From Labrys okinawensis (GTDB lineage Bacteria > Pseudomonadota > Alphaproteobacteria > Rhizobiales > Labraceae): DNA of 64,000 nt. Within the stretch, counting starts at the first letter, position 1; each line of letters starts with the position of its first letter. The position numbers were made by a program, and so were the translations under genes. The notes under the pieces are model-generated. The model ran no database searches. It was not told the DNA's origin and saw nothing but the letters and a program-made list of their open reading frames with translations. Below, piece after piece: positions 8,327 to 17,130 of this stretch. Location: positions 124,001-188,000 of the forward strand of contig NZ_PUEJ01000006.1 of assembly GCF_002982075.1 (NCBI RefSeq). Direction: 5' to 3'.

Positions 8327-9331
8327 TCACAGCATCTCCGGCAACACCTTGTCCGGCGGGCTGTGGCCGTCCATGAAGGCGCGGATGTTGACGATGACCT
8401 TCTCGCCCATGTCGGTGCGGCCCTCGATGGTGGCCGAGCCCATATGCGGCAGCAGCACCACCCGCCCGCTCTTGGCGAGCTTGACCAGGCGGGGATTGAC
8501 CGCGGGCTCGTGCTCGAACACATCCAGGCCGGCGCCGGCGATCTCGCCGGCATCGAGCATCTTGGCGAGCGTGGTCTCGTCGATCACCTCGCCGCGCGCC
8601 GTGTTGATCACCAGGGCCTCGCGCTTGAGCAGCTTCAGGCGCCGGGCCGAGAGCAGGTGGTAGGTCGCCGGCGTGTGCGGGCAATTGACCGAAATGATGT
8701 CCATGCGGGCGAGCATCTGGTCGAGCGAATCCCAATAGGTCGCCTCCAGCTCGGCCTCGATGGCGGGATCGACATGGTGGCGATTATGGTAGTGCACCTG
8801 CAGGCCGAAGGCCTTGGCCCGGCGCGCCAGCGCCTGGCCGATGCGGCCCATGCCGATGATGCCGAGGCGCTTGCCGGTGATGCGGCGCCCCAGCATCCAG
8901 GTCGGCGACCAGCCGGGCCAGGCATTGTCGCCTTCGGGAATCACCCTGGAGCCCTCGGTCACGCGCCGGGCCACGGCGAGGATCAGAGCCATGGTCATGT
9001 CGGCGGTGTCCTCGGTGAGGACGCGCGGCGTGTTGGTCACGGTGATCTTGCGGGTGACCGCCGCCTCCACGTCGATATTGTCGACGCCATTGCCGAAATT
9101 GGCGATCAGCTTGAGATTGCTGCCGGCCGCCTCGATCAGGGCCTTGTCGATACGGTCATTGATGGTGGGCACCAGCACGTCGGCCGTCTTCACGGCCTCG
9201 ATCAGCGCCTCCTGTGACATCTTCTCGTCGGTCAGGTTGAGCTGCGCGTCGAACAATTCGCGCATGCGGGTTTCCACGCTGTCAGGCAGGCGGCGTGTGA
9301 CCACGACCCGCGGTTTTTTTCGTAACGACAT
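8327..9331 (-). CDS. D-isomer-specific 2-hydroxyacid dehydrogenase
   Basis: An NAD(P)H-dependent oxidoreductase of about 334 residues, probably acting as a glyoxylate/hydroxypyruvate reductase. The nucleotide-binding GMGRIG is present, with catalytic Arg in INTARGEV, Glu in DVFEHEP and His in LLPHMGSAT, the standard Arg-Glu-His triad of the family. The ATG at 9331 is preferred because GGGAGG lies 6 bp upstream; a TTG five codons earlier overlaps that site. It is divergent from the SH3 protein gene. Confidence 0.92.
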   Translation of the reverse strand: MSLRKKPRVVVTRRLPDSVETRMRELFDAQLNLTDEKMSQEALIEAVKTADVLVPTINDRIDKALIEAAGSNLKLIANFGNGVDNIDVEAAVTRKITVTNTPRVLTEDTADMTMALILAVARRVTEGSRVIPEGDNAWPGWSPTWMLGRRITGKRLGIIGMGRIGQALARRAKAFGLQVHYHNRHHVDPAIEAELEATYWDSLDQMLARMDIISVNCPHTPATYHLLSARRLKLLKREALVINTARGEVIDETTLAKMLDAGEIAGAGLDVFEHEPAVNPRLVKLAKSGRVVLLPHMGSATIEGRTDMGEKVIVNIRAFMDGHSPPDKVLPEML

Positions 9332-9481
9332 GCCGACCTCCCGCAAACTTTAAGACGGCGTTCACCGCCCTCAGACAAACTGCGCCGATAAGCCCGCAGC
9401 CCGTCGCTGTCCTTCCTCTAACAGACAGGCAAGCGCAGCAACAGAGGCGGTTGCGGGCGAGAGTGTGCGTCGAGGCCCGGC

Positions 9482-10201
9482 ATGTCCCATTACGAAGAAG
9501 AAGCGCCCCGTTTGAGTCCCATCGCCAAGATCGGTTTTGCCGGTGCCTTCTGCGCCCTCATCGTCGCCGGCGGGGTCTACTATCTTCATCACAAGCGGCT
9601 GAAGCAACCCGTGGATACGGCGACCGAAGGCATCAGCGCCGACACGCTCGCCGATCCCACCGTGGCGGCCTTCATCGCCGGCGCGGGCAAGGCCGCCATT
9701 CCGGACAAGCCGGCCGATGACGTTACCGGCTCTTTGCCCGATCCCAAAGCCGGCAAGGACCAGCTCGGCCCGGTTTCGGGCCTGCCGATGCCGCGCTTTG
9801 TCAGCCTGAAGCCCGACCGGGTGAATGTGCGCCAGGGCCCCTCGCGCGACCAGACCGTGTCCTTCATCTACCAGAAGTCCAACCTGCCGGTGGAAGTGAT
9901 CGCCGAATTCGAGAACTGGCGGCGCATCCGCGATGCCGACGGCTCCGAGGGCTGGGTGCTGCAGAACCTGTTGTCGGGCAAGCGCACGGCCCTGATCGCG
10001 CCCTGGTCCAAGCAGCAGACGCTGCCGCTGCGCGCCACCGCCGACGCCAAGGCGACGGCCGTGGCCATGCTGCAGCCCGGCGTGCAGGCCTCGATCAAGA
10101 GCTGCGCCTCGAACTGGTGCCGCATCCAGGGCGAAGGCTTCGACGGCTGGATCCAGGAAAGCAATCTGTGGGGCGCCTATCCCGGCGAGGTGATCGACTG
10201 A
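9482..10201 (+). CDS. Membrane-anchored SH3-domain protein
   Basis: A 239-residue protein. A single N-terminal transmembrane helix (about residues 17-36, IGFAGAFCALIVAGGVYYL) follows a short acidic cytoplasmic tail. A linker rich in Ala, Pro and Asp then leads to a bacterial SH3 (SH3_3/SH3_4-like) domain from about residue 103 (PRFVSLKPDRVNVRQGPS) and a degenerate second SH3 unit (TLPLRATADAKATAVAMLQPG). Two cysteines in SCASNWCRI could form a periplasmic disulfide. Such proteins bind peptidoglycan or envelope partners. The TrpF-like gene starts 10 bp downstream and is likely co-transcribed. Confidence 0.85.
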   Translation: MSHYEEEAPRLSPIAKIGFAGAFCALIVAGGVYYLHHKRLKQPVDTATEGISADTLADPTVAAFIAGAGKAAIPDKPADDVTGSLPDPKAGKDQLGPVSGLPMPRFVSLKPDRVNVRQGPSRDQTVSFIYQKSNLPVEVIAEFENWRRIRDADGSEGWVLQNLLSGKRTALIAPWSKQQTLPLRATADAKATAVAMLQPGVQASIKSCASNWCRIQGEGFDGWIQESNLWGAYPGEVID

Positions 10202-10211
10202 GACGGAGCCC

Positions 10212-10811
10212 GTGCCCCGCCTTCGCCTGATGATCAGCGGGGTCATCTCCCGCGAGCAAGCCGCCGCGGCGATCGAGGCCGGCGCCGATGCGGTCGGGCT
10301 CGACCCTGCCGCCTTTCCGCAGGCGGGCCCGGAAGGCAGCGCGGTGCTGGCGGAGATCGCGCTCGGTCTGCCACCGGCCGTCACGCCGATCCTGATAACG
10401 CCCGCGCTGACGGCCGGCACCGTGGCCCAGCAGGTCGACGCCTCGGCGACGCTCGCCGTTCGCCTCGCCAGGCCGATCGCCGCCAGCGAATATCCCGGTC
10501 TCAAACGCATCATCCGCGGCCGCAAGCTCATCCAATCCATCGATCCCGCCGACGCCGAAGCCCTGGTGGAGGCCTATGCCGGCCTCGCCGATGCGCTGCA
10601 TCTGAAGGTCGATACCGCTGAGGATCTGAATGCCTGCCGGCGCCCGATCGAACAAGCGGACCTGCCCTGCTTTCTCGGACTGACGGACCCGGCGCTCCTG
10701 CCGGCCGTCGCCGCGCTGCGGCCCCACGCCGTCGATCTCATGCTCGCTGGCGAAGATGGTTTCGATGCATCGGCTTTGAACCGCTTCGCCGCGGCGCTCG
10801 CGGCTTTCTGA
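10212..10811 (+). CDS. TrpF-like (phosphoribosylanthranilate isomerase-like) barrel protein
   Basis: The 199 residues show a TrpF-type (beta/alpha)8 pattern: a first strand LRLMISGV, then AIEAGADAVGLDP, and a final strand RPHAVDLMLAGEDGFDASAL that mirrors the RPFAVDVSSGVE end of TrpF. In TrpF the first strand reads KICG and its Cys is the general base. Here the same position reads MISG, so Cys is replaced by Ser. The Arg of the usual SKR phosphate/substrate loop is also missing. I read it as a diverged paralogue that probably does not catalyse the TrpF reaction. The start is GTG at 10212. Confidence 0.6.
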   Translation: MPRLRLMISGVISREQAAAAIEAGADAVGLDPAAFPQAGPEGSAVLAEIALGLPPAVTPILITPALTAGTVAQQVDASATLAVRLARPIAASEYPGLKRIIRGRKLIQSIDPADAEALVEAYAGLADALHLKVDTAEDLNACRRPIEQADLPCFLGLTDPALLPAVAALRPHAVDLMLAGEDGFDASALNRFAAALAAF

Positions 10812-10931
10812 ACCAAAGCGAAGAACTCGAGCCAAGAAGGTCGCACCTCTCGGCGGAGCTCCCCTCCGGGTCGCCTCGTTGCGATTCGCCCCGTCCTGCC
10901 GCTACGATAGGGCGTGCAATCGGAGCCGCCG

Positions 10932-11453
10932 ATGACGAGAGCATTCCTCTTCGCCGCAACAGGCCTTGCCTTTCTGGGCCTGTCCGCGGCCAGTGCTGAA
11001 ACCGTAACCCAGAAAGCCGGCCGGGACGCCACTTTCAAGGCCGGGGACGACGATCCCGCCATGAAGGCTGCCTTCGCCAAGGCCCAGGAAAGCCTGCCCG
11101 ATTTCATCGACGCCCTGGACGGCAAGGTCGCCGGCGCCAGCGACTTTTTCGTGAAGGTGCCGATCATCCAGGGCACCCAGACCGAATATTTCTGGCTCAA
11201 CGAGGTCAGCCATCGGGGTGACCGCTTCACCGGCAAGGTCAACAACCGTCCGGAACTGGTCGGCAATGTGACGTTCGGCCAGCAACTCACCTTTTTGAGG
11301 AGCCGCATCCGGGACTGGGGCTATTACCGCAACGGCAAGCTGCAGGGCAATTTCACGACCTGCGCCCTGCTGGCGAAGGAGGAGCCGCGGGAGGCCCAGG
11401 AATTGAAGGACCAGATCGGCCTGGCCTGCGAAGGCGACGCCTCACCGCAATAA
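10932..11453 (+). CDS. Exported DUF2314 (YegJ-type) protein
   Basis: A 173-residue secreted protein. A Sec signal peptide (residues 1 to about 22, cleavage near SAASA-E) is followed by a DUF2314-like domain recognisable from DFFVKVPIIQGTQTEYFWL and the NNRPELVG segment. Function of the family is unknown. An in-frame GTG at 10914 would add six residues ahead of the signal peptide, so the ATG at 10932 is preferred. Two cysteines near the C-terminus (TTCALL, GLACEG) may pair in the periplasm. Confidence 0.75.
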   Translation: MTRAFLFAATGLAFLGLSAASAETVTQKAGRDATFKAGDDDPAMKAAFAKAQESLPDFIDALDGKVAGASDFFVKVPIIQGTQTEYFWLNEVSHRGDRFTGKVNNRPELVGNVTFGQQLTFLRSRIRDWGYYRNGKLQGNFTTCALLAKEEPREAQELKDQIGLACEGDASPQ

Positions 11454-11495
11454 GCCGAACTGCTGCTTTCGCAACCCATGTGGCCCGACTGTCCC

Positions 11496-12410
11496 TCACC
11501 CCGCCGTTTCAAAACGGCGGTGGGGCCAGGGATTTACGCCGTCCCTGAGCCAGGCGAGCGTATCCTGCCAGAAGCCGGCCCTATGACGGTCATGGAACAG
11601 GCTGAAATGACCGATCTCGGCCAAGCCATAGTCCTGCGGCATCAGGCGCACCGCGGTCGCGGAGCTCGAACGGTAATAGGCCAGCGCGCGCCGGATGGCC
11701 GGCACGGTGCCGAATTCGTCGTCGGACATGGTCACGGCCAGGATCGGGGCGGAGACCGCGGCAAAACGCGCCAGGACCTCTGCCCGTTCCCGGGGCGGAT
11801 GGCTGGTCTCGACATGCCTGCCGCGAAAACTCCATTCCAGGGCCACGCCCGCCGGCAGGTCTTCCAGCCAGCCGAGCCGCCGGCCCGGGAAATAGCCGCA
11901 TATCGCCGTGAACAGGGGCATGAGTACATGCCAGCGCCAGACCAGGCCCAGGCGGCGGCGCCGGTCATAATCGGGCCAGTAGGCATATTGGGCACCGACC
12001 GTCAGCATCCGATCGATCCAGCGGGCATTGTGGGCAAGCCCCGGCAGGAAACCGCCGATGCTGTGGCCGACCACGAGGAGAGGCCCGTCGGGCCGGCGCT
12101 GCCGGGCAAAACCCAGCACGGCCTCGAAATCGCGGGTGCCCCACTCGCTCCAGCGATAGCCGCAATGCTTCAGATCCGCCGGGCGCGACAGGCCGATGCC
12201 GCGATAGTCATAGGTGATGGCATCGAAGCCCTGTTCGGCGAGGAAGCGGGCATAGCGATGGTAATAGCGGGCGAGTACGCCTGTCGCGGCATTGATGACG
12301 ACCGTGCCGGTCGCACCTGCGCCCTCCGCCCGCCAGAGATGGCCGGCAAGAACGATCCCGTCCCCGCAGGTGATCTCGACCGGCGCGCCCGGTGTCATGT
12401 CCATCGCCAT
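11496..12410 (-). CDS. Alpha/beta-fold hydrolase
   Basis: A 304-residue hydrolase with the nucleophile elbow GHSIGG (Ser nucleophile), an oxyanion stretch near TGTVVINAATG and a likely catalytic His in EIGHFSLF, with Asp in TMSDDEFG. No signal peptide is visible, so it should be cytoplasmic. It is divergent from the TetR gene, with a palindromic operator between them, and is probably that regulator's target. The substrate is unknown. The last 11 codons are formed by an inverted repeat (11498-11525). Confidence 0.85.
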   Translation of the reverse strand: MAMDMTPGAPVEITCGDGIVLAGHLWRAEGAGATGTVVINAATGVLARYYHRYARFLAEQGFDAITYDYRGIGLSRPADLKHCGYRWSEWGTRDFEAVLGFARQRRPDGPLLVVGHSIGGFLPGLAHNARWIDRMLTVGAQYAYWPDYDRRRRLGLVWRWHVLMPLFTAICGYFPGRRLGWLEDLPAGVALEWSFRGRHVETSHPPRERAEVLARFAAVSAPILAVTMSDDEFGTVPAIRRALAYYRSSSATAVRLMPQDYGLAEIGHFSLFHDRHRAGFWQDTLAWLRDGVNPWPHRRFETAG

Positions 12411-12458
12411 CGACAGTCCTCACTCGCATGAAGGGATAGCATGGCCAGCGGCAACGGT

Positions 12459-12478
12459 TATACTCACTTGTCAGTATA
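12459..12478. promoter_or_regulatory. TetR-type operator
   Basis: TATACTCACTTGTCAGTATA is a near-perfect 20-bp palindrome of the form TATACTnACnnGTnAGTATA, a layout typical of TetR-family sites. It lies 49 bp upstream of the hydrolase start and 15 bp upstream of the TetR start, so it could repress both divergent genes. Confidence 0.75.
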
Positions 12479-12492
12479 CATGAGGGCAAGCC

Positions 12493-13098
12493 ATGTCCGA
12501 GCCCGCCACCACCACGCGAGAACGCATCGTTTCGGCGGCAGCGCGCCTGTTCTACGACAAGGGCATCCGCAATGTCGGCGTCGACGCCGTCGCCGCCAAG
12601 GCCGGCGTCACCAAGCGCACGCTCTATTATCACTTCACCAGCAAGGACGATCTGATCGCCGCCTATCTGGCGGCCCGCGACCAACCCAACCTCGCTCTGT
12701 TCCGACGCTGGTTCGGCGAGGCGCAGGGAGATGTCGCTGCCAGGGTCGAGGCGATCTTCCGCCATCTCGCCGCGGCGGCCCGTCATCCGCGCTGGAAGGG
12801 ATGCGGCTTTCTGCGCACCGCCGCCGAACTGGCCGATCTGCCCGGGCATCCGGCCATCAAGATCGGCGCCGCCCATAAGAAGAGCTTCGAAGCCTGGCTG
12901 CGGCTCGAGCTGGAACACGAGGGGCTGGACGACGCGGCCCTGCTGGCGCGGCAGGTGGTGCTCCTGCTCGACGGCAGTTTTGCCGTCGTCCTGCTGCACC
13001 GCGACCCCGACTATATGGAAGCTGCCGGCAAGGCGGCCGCCACGCTGATCACCGCCGCCCTGGGCAGGAGGACATCGCGCGCTCCCGCCGCGGCCTAG
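12493..13098 (+). CDS. TetR/AcrR family transcriptional regulator
   Basis: A 201-residue one-component repressor. The N-terminal helix-turn-helix (residues about 9-55) reads RERIVSAAARLFYDKGIRNVG...VTKRTLYYHF, the canonical TetR signature. The C-terminal ligand-binding domain is variable and gives no hint of the effector. It sits divergently to an alpha/beta hydrolase with a strong palindrome in the shared promoter, so local and autogenous repression is the simplest model. Confidence 0.93.
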   Translation: MSEPATTTRERIVSAAARLFYDKGIRNVGVDAVAAKAGVTKRTLYYHFTSKDDLIAAYLAARDQPNLALFRRWFGEAQGDVAARVEAIFRHLAAAARHPRWKGCGFLRTAAELADLPGHPAIKIGAAHKKSFEAWLRLELEHEGLDDAALLARQVVLLLDGSFAVVLLHRDPDYMEAAGKAAATLITAALGRRTSRAPAAA

Positions 13099-13165
13099 AG
13101 TTCGATAGCCGGCAACATTTATATCCCATCATATCGAGATTTTTCCAGGAAAGGACCGCTGCGCC

Positions 13166-13558
13166 ATGACCAGCCACGCCGCCAAGGATCCCGGTTTCGA
13201 GGCGCTCGTCGCGGCGCTTCAGACCTATTTCGACGGGCTCTATCACAGCGACACCGAAAGGCTGCGGCAAGTGTTTCACCCACAGGCACTCTACGCCTGC
13301 GCCAGCGAGGGCAGCCTGACGCATCTCGGCATGGCCGAATATTTCCCCATCGTCGACAACAGGCCATCGCCCGCAAGTCGAAACGAGGAACGGGCCGACA
13401 GAATCATCTCCATCGAATTTGCCGGCCCGGTCACGGCCTTTGCCCGGGTTGAATGCGCCATTGGTCCCAAACATTTCACCGACCTGCTGACCTTTGTCCA
13501 TCTCGACGGACGCTGGCAGATCATCTCGAAGGTCTTTCACTTCGACCTGCATCGGTGA
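13166..13558 (+). CDS. NTF2-like (lumazine-binding-like / SnoaL-fold) protein
   Basis: A 130-residue protein with an NTF2-fold pattern: an N-terminal helix ALVAALQTYFDGLYHSDTERL, then VFHPQALYACA, and a C-terminal strand pair FTDLLTFVHLDGRWQIISKVFH. This matches the putative lumazine-binding group of NTF2-like proteins. Members include small isomerases, hydrolases and binding proteins, and no specific activity can be read here. It converges with rtcR. Confidence 0.75.
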   Translation: MTSHAAKDPGFEALVAALQTYFDGLYHSDTERLRQVFHPQALYACASEGSLTHLGMAEYFPIVDNRPSPASRNEERADRIISIEFAGPVTAFARVECAIGPKHFTDLLTFVHLDGRWQIISKVFHFDLHR

Positions 13559-13632
13559 AGCCCGTCACGCCCGGCCGCAGGCATCGCCTGTAAGTGGCCA
13601 GACTTTGTGTTTCGCCGCCCTGAGATCGACAT

Positions 13633-15234
13633 TCAACCCTGCCTTACCCCTTCCCAATCCAGCTCGAAGCGCGCCAGATATTTGCGCAGGCGATCGGCAT
13701 CGTTCGAGCTCGCCTTGGCCCGGCGCGATGCCGCGAACAGCACGCGCCCGGCCGCGCTGAGGGAGGAACTGGCGCGGCAGACGCGGACCACTTCGGCCAA
13801 TTGCACCTGGTCGAAACGGTCGATGCCGTTGACGCGCTCTTCCCCGAGAAGATCGGCGAGCAGCCCGTCAGTGCCCTCGCCGTCGCCCGCCCGCCAGTGC
13901 CTGACGAGGCGCTCGATCTCCTCGGCCACGCCCTCCTCGGTGATGCGCCCGCCCGGCGCCAGGGTCGCCATGCGGGTGACGGAGGCGGAGAGATCGCGGA
14001 AATTCGCGGTCCAGCGCGCTTCCGGCGCCGTGGCGAAGGCGAGATAGCGGGTGCGGGCCTCACGGTTGAAGGCGATGTTCTCGCCCTCGCGTTCGGCATA
14101 ACGGCTCAGTTCGAAGTCGAGATTGGGCTCGATGTCCTCGCGGCGCGCGGCCAAGCCCGGCAATGCGAAGGTCCAGAGATTGAGGCGCGCCAGCAGGTCC
14201 TCGCGGAACTTGCCCGAGCGCACATCCACCGAAAGGTCGCGATTGGTGCCGGCGATCAGCTGGAAATCGCTGACCGCCTCCTTGTCGGCGCCGACCGGCA
14301 GGAAGCGCTTCTCCTCGATGGCCCTGAGGATCATGGCCTGCTCGTCGAGGCCGAGTTCGCCGATCTCGTCCATGAACAGCAAGCCGCCATCGGCCGCACG
14401 CAGGAGCCCGGCCCTGTCGGTCTGGGCACCGGTGAAGGCCCCCCTGATATGGCCGAACAAGGCCGACATCGTATGGTCGCCGCGCAAGGTGGCGCAGTTG
14501 ACCTCGACGAAATCGCCGGTGAGCTGGCGCCGCGCCTGCTTGAGCTCGAAGATGCGGCGGGCCAGCAGCGACTTGCCGGCTCCGGTCGGCCCGGTCAGCA
14601 GCACCGGCGCGCGCGAGCGCATCGCCACCCGTTCGATCTGGTCGATCATGGCGTTGAAGGCGGCATTGCGGGTCGGAATGCCGGATTTGAGGAAGGAGGT
14701 CGCCTCGCGTGCCTCGGCCCGGAAGCGGCTGGCGATGGCGTCGTAGCGAGAGAGATCGAGATCCACGATCGAATAGGAGCCGGCAACGCCTTCGCCCTGG
14801 CGCTTGGGCGGCGAGAGCTGGATCAGCTTGCCGGGCACATAATGGGCCTCGGTCAGCAGGAACCAGCAGATCTGGGCGACATGGGTGCCGGTGGTGATGT
14901 TGACGAGATACTCCTCTTCCTCGGCATCGAAGGGGTAGGCCCGGGCGAAATCATAGAGGGCGCCATAGACCTCCTGGAAATCCCAGGCATCGGCGAGATT
15001 CATGATGTGCCTGATAACCTGCGTGTCCGGCGAGATCACCGCGATGTCGCCTGCGATCCGCTCGGCCAGCGAGGTCGCCCGGATGTCGTGGATCAGGTCG
15101 AGGCGGTCGATGGATAGGTCGGCCTGCTGGCAGAGCGCCACGGTCGGCCGCCAGCGCTCCCAGCGCTTGTCGCGCTTGCCGCTGTCGAGGCTGACGCCGA
15201 GAAAGCCGATGGCGACACGCTTTTTCATGGTCAC
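13633..15234 (-). CDS. rtcR: RtcR, CARF-domain sigma-54 activator of RNA-repair genes
   Basis: A 533-residue enhancer-binding protein. Residues 1 to about 180 form the RtcR-type CARF domain (N-terminal KKRVAIGFLGVSLD; ligand-pocket motif NITTGTHVAQI at 112-122), which senses an RNA-derived ligand. The AAA+ domain has Walker A GPTGAGKS (215-222), the sigma-54-contacting GAFTGA loop (265-270) and Walker B LLFMDE (285-290). A C-terminal helix-turn-helix region follows. It is divergent from the Ro60 gene, whose sigma-54 promoter it should activate. In characterised systems RtcR controls rtcBA or rsr-Y RNA-rtcBA. No rtcB or rtcA lies in this window. Confidence 0.95.
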   Translation of the reverse strand: MTMKKRVAIGFLGVSLDSGKRDKRWERWRPTVALCQQADLSIDRLDLIHDIRATSLAERIAGDIAVISPDTQVIRHIMNLADAWDFQEVYGALYDFARAYPFDAEEEEYLVNITTGTHVAQICWFLLTEAHYVPGKLIQLSPPKRQGEGVAGSYSIVDLDLSRYDAIASRFRAEAREATSFLKSGIPTRNAAFNAMIDQIERVAMRSRAPVLLTGPTGAGKSLLARRIFELKQARRQLTGDFVEVNCATLRGDHTMSALFGHIRGAFTGAQTDRAGLLRAADGGLLFMDEIGELGLDEQAMILRAIEEKRFLPVGADKEAVSDFQLIAGTNRDLSVDVRSGKFREDLLARLNLWTFALPGLAARREDIEPNLDFELSRYAEREGENIAFNREARTRYLAFATAPEARWTANFRDLSASVTRMATLAPGGRITEEGVAEEIERLVRHWRAGDGEGTDGLLADLLGEERVNGIDRFDQVQLAEVVRVCRASSSLSAAGRVLFAASRRAKASSNDADRLRKYLARFELDWEGVRQG

Positions 15235-15511
15235 ATCCTGGGTCGCAGGCTTCTCAGCGACGTTGAGGCAGACTCAATGTCGCGATACCTGCTCTTTCCT
15301 GCCAACGATGCGTTTCCAAGAGCAGGCTGGAAGCCCGGGATCCCAGAAACGCTCGCCATTCAACACTCTATATCACAGGATATTTTATTATCAGAAAATA
15401 TAAATCATGACCCCAACTCTCTCCCCCGGAATTTCCGAAAATGGCCGGGTGGAAATTTTTTATTGTTCGAAATCAATATTTTATAAAATAATTCCATACC
15501 CCTCCTCCACT
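15235..15511. promoter_or_regulatory. RtcR-Ro60 divergent control region with candidate enhancer sites
   Basis: The segment from about 15360 to 15500 is strikingly AT-rich beside its GC-rich surroundings. It contains two inverted repeats that could be RtcR upstream activating sites: ATATTTT/AAAATAT (15380-15386 and 15395-15401) and AATTTCC/GGAAATT (15430-15436 and 15451-15457). Both are 55-130 bp upstream of the sigma-54 promoter, a normal enhancer distance. Which, if either, binds RtcR is inference. Confidence 0.5.
15471..15483 (+). promoter_or_regulatory. IHF-binding site
   Basis: AATCAATATTTTA matches the IHF consensus WATCARNNNNTTR at every position. It lies between the candidate RtcR enhancer repeats and the sigma-54 promoter, where IHF normally bends DNA to bring the activator to the polymerase. 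Confidence 0.65.
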
Positions 15512-15527
15512 TGGCACGCTCTCTGCA
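15512..15527 (+). promoter_or_regulatory. Sigma-54 promoter of the Ro60-Y RNA operon
   Basis: TGGCACGCTCTCTGCA matches the sigma-54 consensus TGGCACGNNNNNTGCW. The invariant GG (15513-15514) and GC (15525-15526) are exactly 10 bp apart. The predicted transcript start is near 15537, about 25 nt before the Ro60 ATG. The site points towards the Ro60 gene and away from rtcR. Confidence 0.9.
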
Positions 15528-15561
15528 GACAGATCCCCGTAACAAAATGAGGATGATTGCC

Positions 15562-17118
15562 ATGGCAAATAAGTCGCTGTTTGCCTCCCTGGTGGGGAAG
15601 ATGCTGCCGAAGGCCGAGGCCGCCAACAAGCACGGCGCCCCCGCCTACGAGTTCACCCCGCGCCACGCGCTGGCCCAGCTCGCCGTCACCGGCACGCTGA
15701 ACCACACCTTCTATGCCAGCGCCACGGCGCAGCTCGACGAGACGCTCAAGGCGGTCTGCGAGGTGGAGAGCGCGTTCATCGCCAAGGCGGCCATCTATGC
15801 CCGCCAGCGCGGCCACATGAAGGATATGCCGGCCTTGCTGCTCGCCTATCTCTCCATGCTGCAGACGGGTGATTTCGCCAAGGCGTTCCCGCGCGTGGTC
15901 GACAATGGCAAGATGCTGCGCAACTTCGTGCAGGTGATGCGTTCGGGCGCCGTCGGCCGCAAGTCCTTGGGAACCCGGCCGAAGAAGCTGGTCCAGGCCT
16001 GGCTCGAGACCGCCTCGGACATCGAGATCATGCGCGCCAGCGTCGGCAACGCGCCCTCGCTCGCCGATGTGATCAAGATGGTCCACCCCAAGCCCGCCGA
16101 CAAGGCGCGCGAGGCGCTCTATGCCTGGTTGATCGGGCGCCCCTACGAGGTGATGGCTCTGCCCGCCATCGCCCGGTCATTCGAGGCCTTCAAGCAGGAT
16201 CCGTCGCTGCCGGTACCGGCCGTGCCGTTCCAGATGCTGACGGCCCTGCCGCTCACGCGGGACCACTGGGCCGCCATCGCCGACAAGGCCGGCTGGCAGA
16301 TGCTCCGGATGAATCTCGCCACCTTCGCGCGCCACGGCGTGTTCGAGGTGGAGGGCTTCGCCGAAAACCTCGCCGGGCGGCTTGCCGATCGCGAGGCCAT
16401 TAAGCGGGCACGGGTTTTCCCGTACCAGCTGCTGATGGCCTATGCGCAGGCGGGGCAGGACATCCCGCCCGTGGTGCGCGAGGCGCTGCATGACGCGATG
16501 GAGATTGCGGTCGCCAACGTGCCGGCGATCGAGGGCCGCGTGGTCGTCTGCCCGGACGTTTCGGGTTCGATGTCCTCGCCGGTCACCGGCTATCGACCGG
16601 GCGCGACCACGCAAGTGCGCTGCATCGACGTGGCCGGGCTGGTGGCGGCTTCGGTGCTCCGGGCCAATCCTTCGGCACGGGTGATCCCGTTCGAGCAGAG
16701 CGTGGTCCGGGTGGACCTCGAGCCGCGCGACACGGTGATGACCAATGCCCGCAAGCTCGCCTCCATCGGCGGCGGCGGCACCAACTGCTCGGCGCCGCTG
16801 GAGAAGCTGGCGAACGAGCGGGCCAAGGTGGATCTCGTGATCTTCGTCTCGGACAACCAGTCCTGGGTCGATGCGCGCAGGGGCGGCGAGGCCACGCAGA
16901 TGATGAAGCAGTGGGAGCGGGTGAAGACCAGCAATCCCGATGCTAAGCTCGTCTGCCTGGACATCCAGCCCTACACGACCACCCAGGCGCAGGAGCGCGC
17001 CGATGTGCTCAACATCGGCGGCTTCTCGGATGCGGTGTTCGACACCATCGCGGCCTTCACGAAGGGCGAGATGGGCGCCGAGCACTGGGTCGGCGAGATC
17101 GAGAAGATCGAGCTCTGA
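15562..17118 (+). CDS. rsr: Ro60-like TROVE-domain RNA-binding protein
   Basis: A 518-residue orthologue of the Ro autoantigen and bacterial Rsr. A ring-shaped TROVE/HEAT domain occupies about residues 12-310 (TPRHALAQLAVTGTLNHTFY near the start). A von Willebrand A domain follows, with an intact MIDAS: DVSGSMSS at about 332-339 and GGGGTNCSAPL downstream. Such proteins bind Y RNAs and misfolded RNAs and can tether them to exonucleases. The ATG at 15562 is chosen because GAGGA lies 8 bp upstream; a TTG-started extension from 15511 would be encoded across the sigma-54 promoter. Five Y RNA genes follow directly. Confidence 0.95.
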   Translation: MANKSLFASLVGKMLPKAEAANKHGAPAYEFTPRHALAQLAVTGTLNHTFYASATAQLDETLKAVCEVESAFIAKAAIYARQRGHMKDMPALLLAYLSMLQTGDFAKAFPRVVDNGKMLRNFVQVMRSGAVGRKSLGTRPKKLVQAWLETASDIEIMRASVGNAPSLADVIKMVHPKPADKAREALYAWLIGRPYEVMALPAIARSFEAFKQDPSLPVPAVPFQMLTALPLTRDHWAAIADKAGWQMLRMNLATFARHGVFEVEGFAENLAGRLADREAIKRARVFPYQLLMAYAQAGQDIPPVVREALHDAMEIAVANVPAIEGRVVVCPDVSGSMSSPVTGYRPGATTQVRCIDVAGLVAASVLRANPSARVIPFEQSVVRVDLEPRDTVMTNARKLASIGGGGTNCSAPLEKLANERAKVDLVIFVSDNQSWVDARRGGEATQMMKQWERVKTSNPDAKLVCLDIQPYTTTQAQERADVLNIGGFSDAVFDTIAAFTKGEMGAEHWVGEIEKIEL

Positions 17119-17130
17119 TACGACACGATT

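Noticed and set aside
15511-15561. N-terminal extension of the Ro60 protein from a TTG at 15511
   Set aside because: It would be encoded across the sigma-54 promoter and its predicted transcript start (about 15537). The ATG at 15562 has a proper ribosome site.
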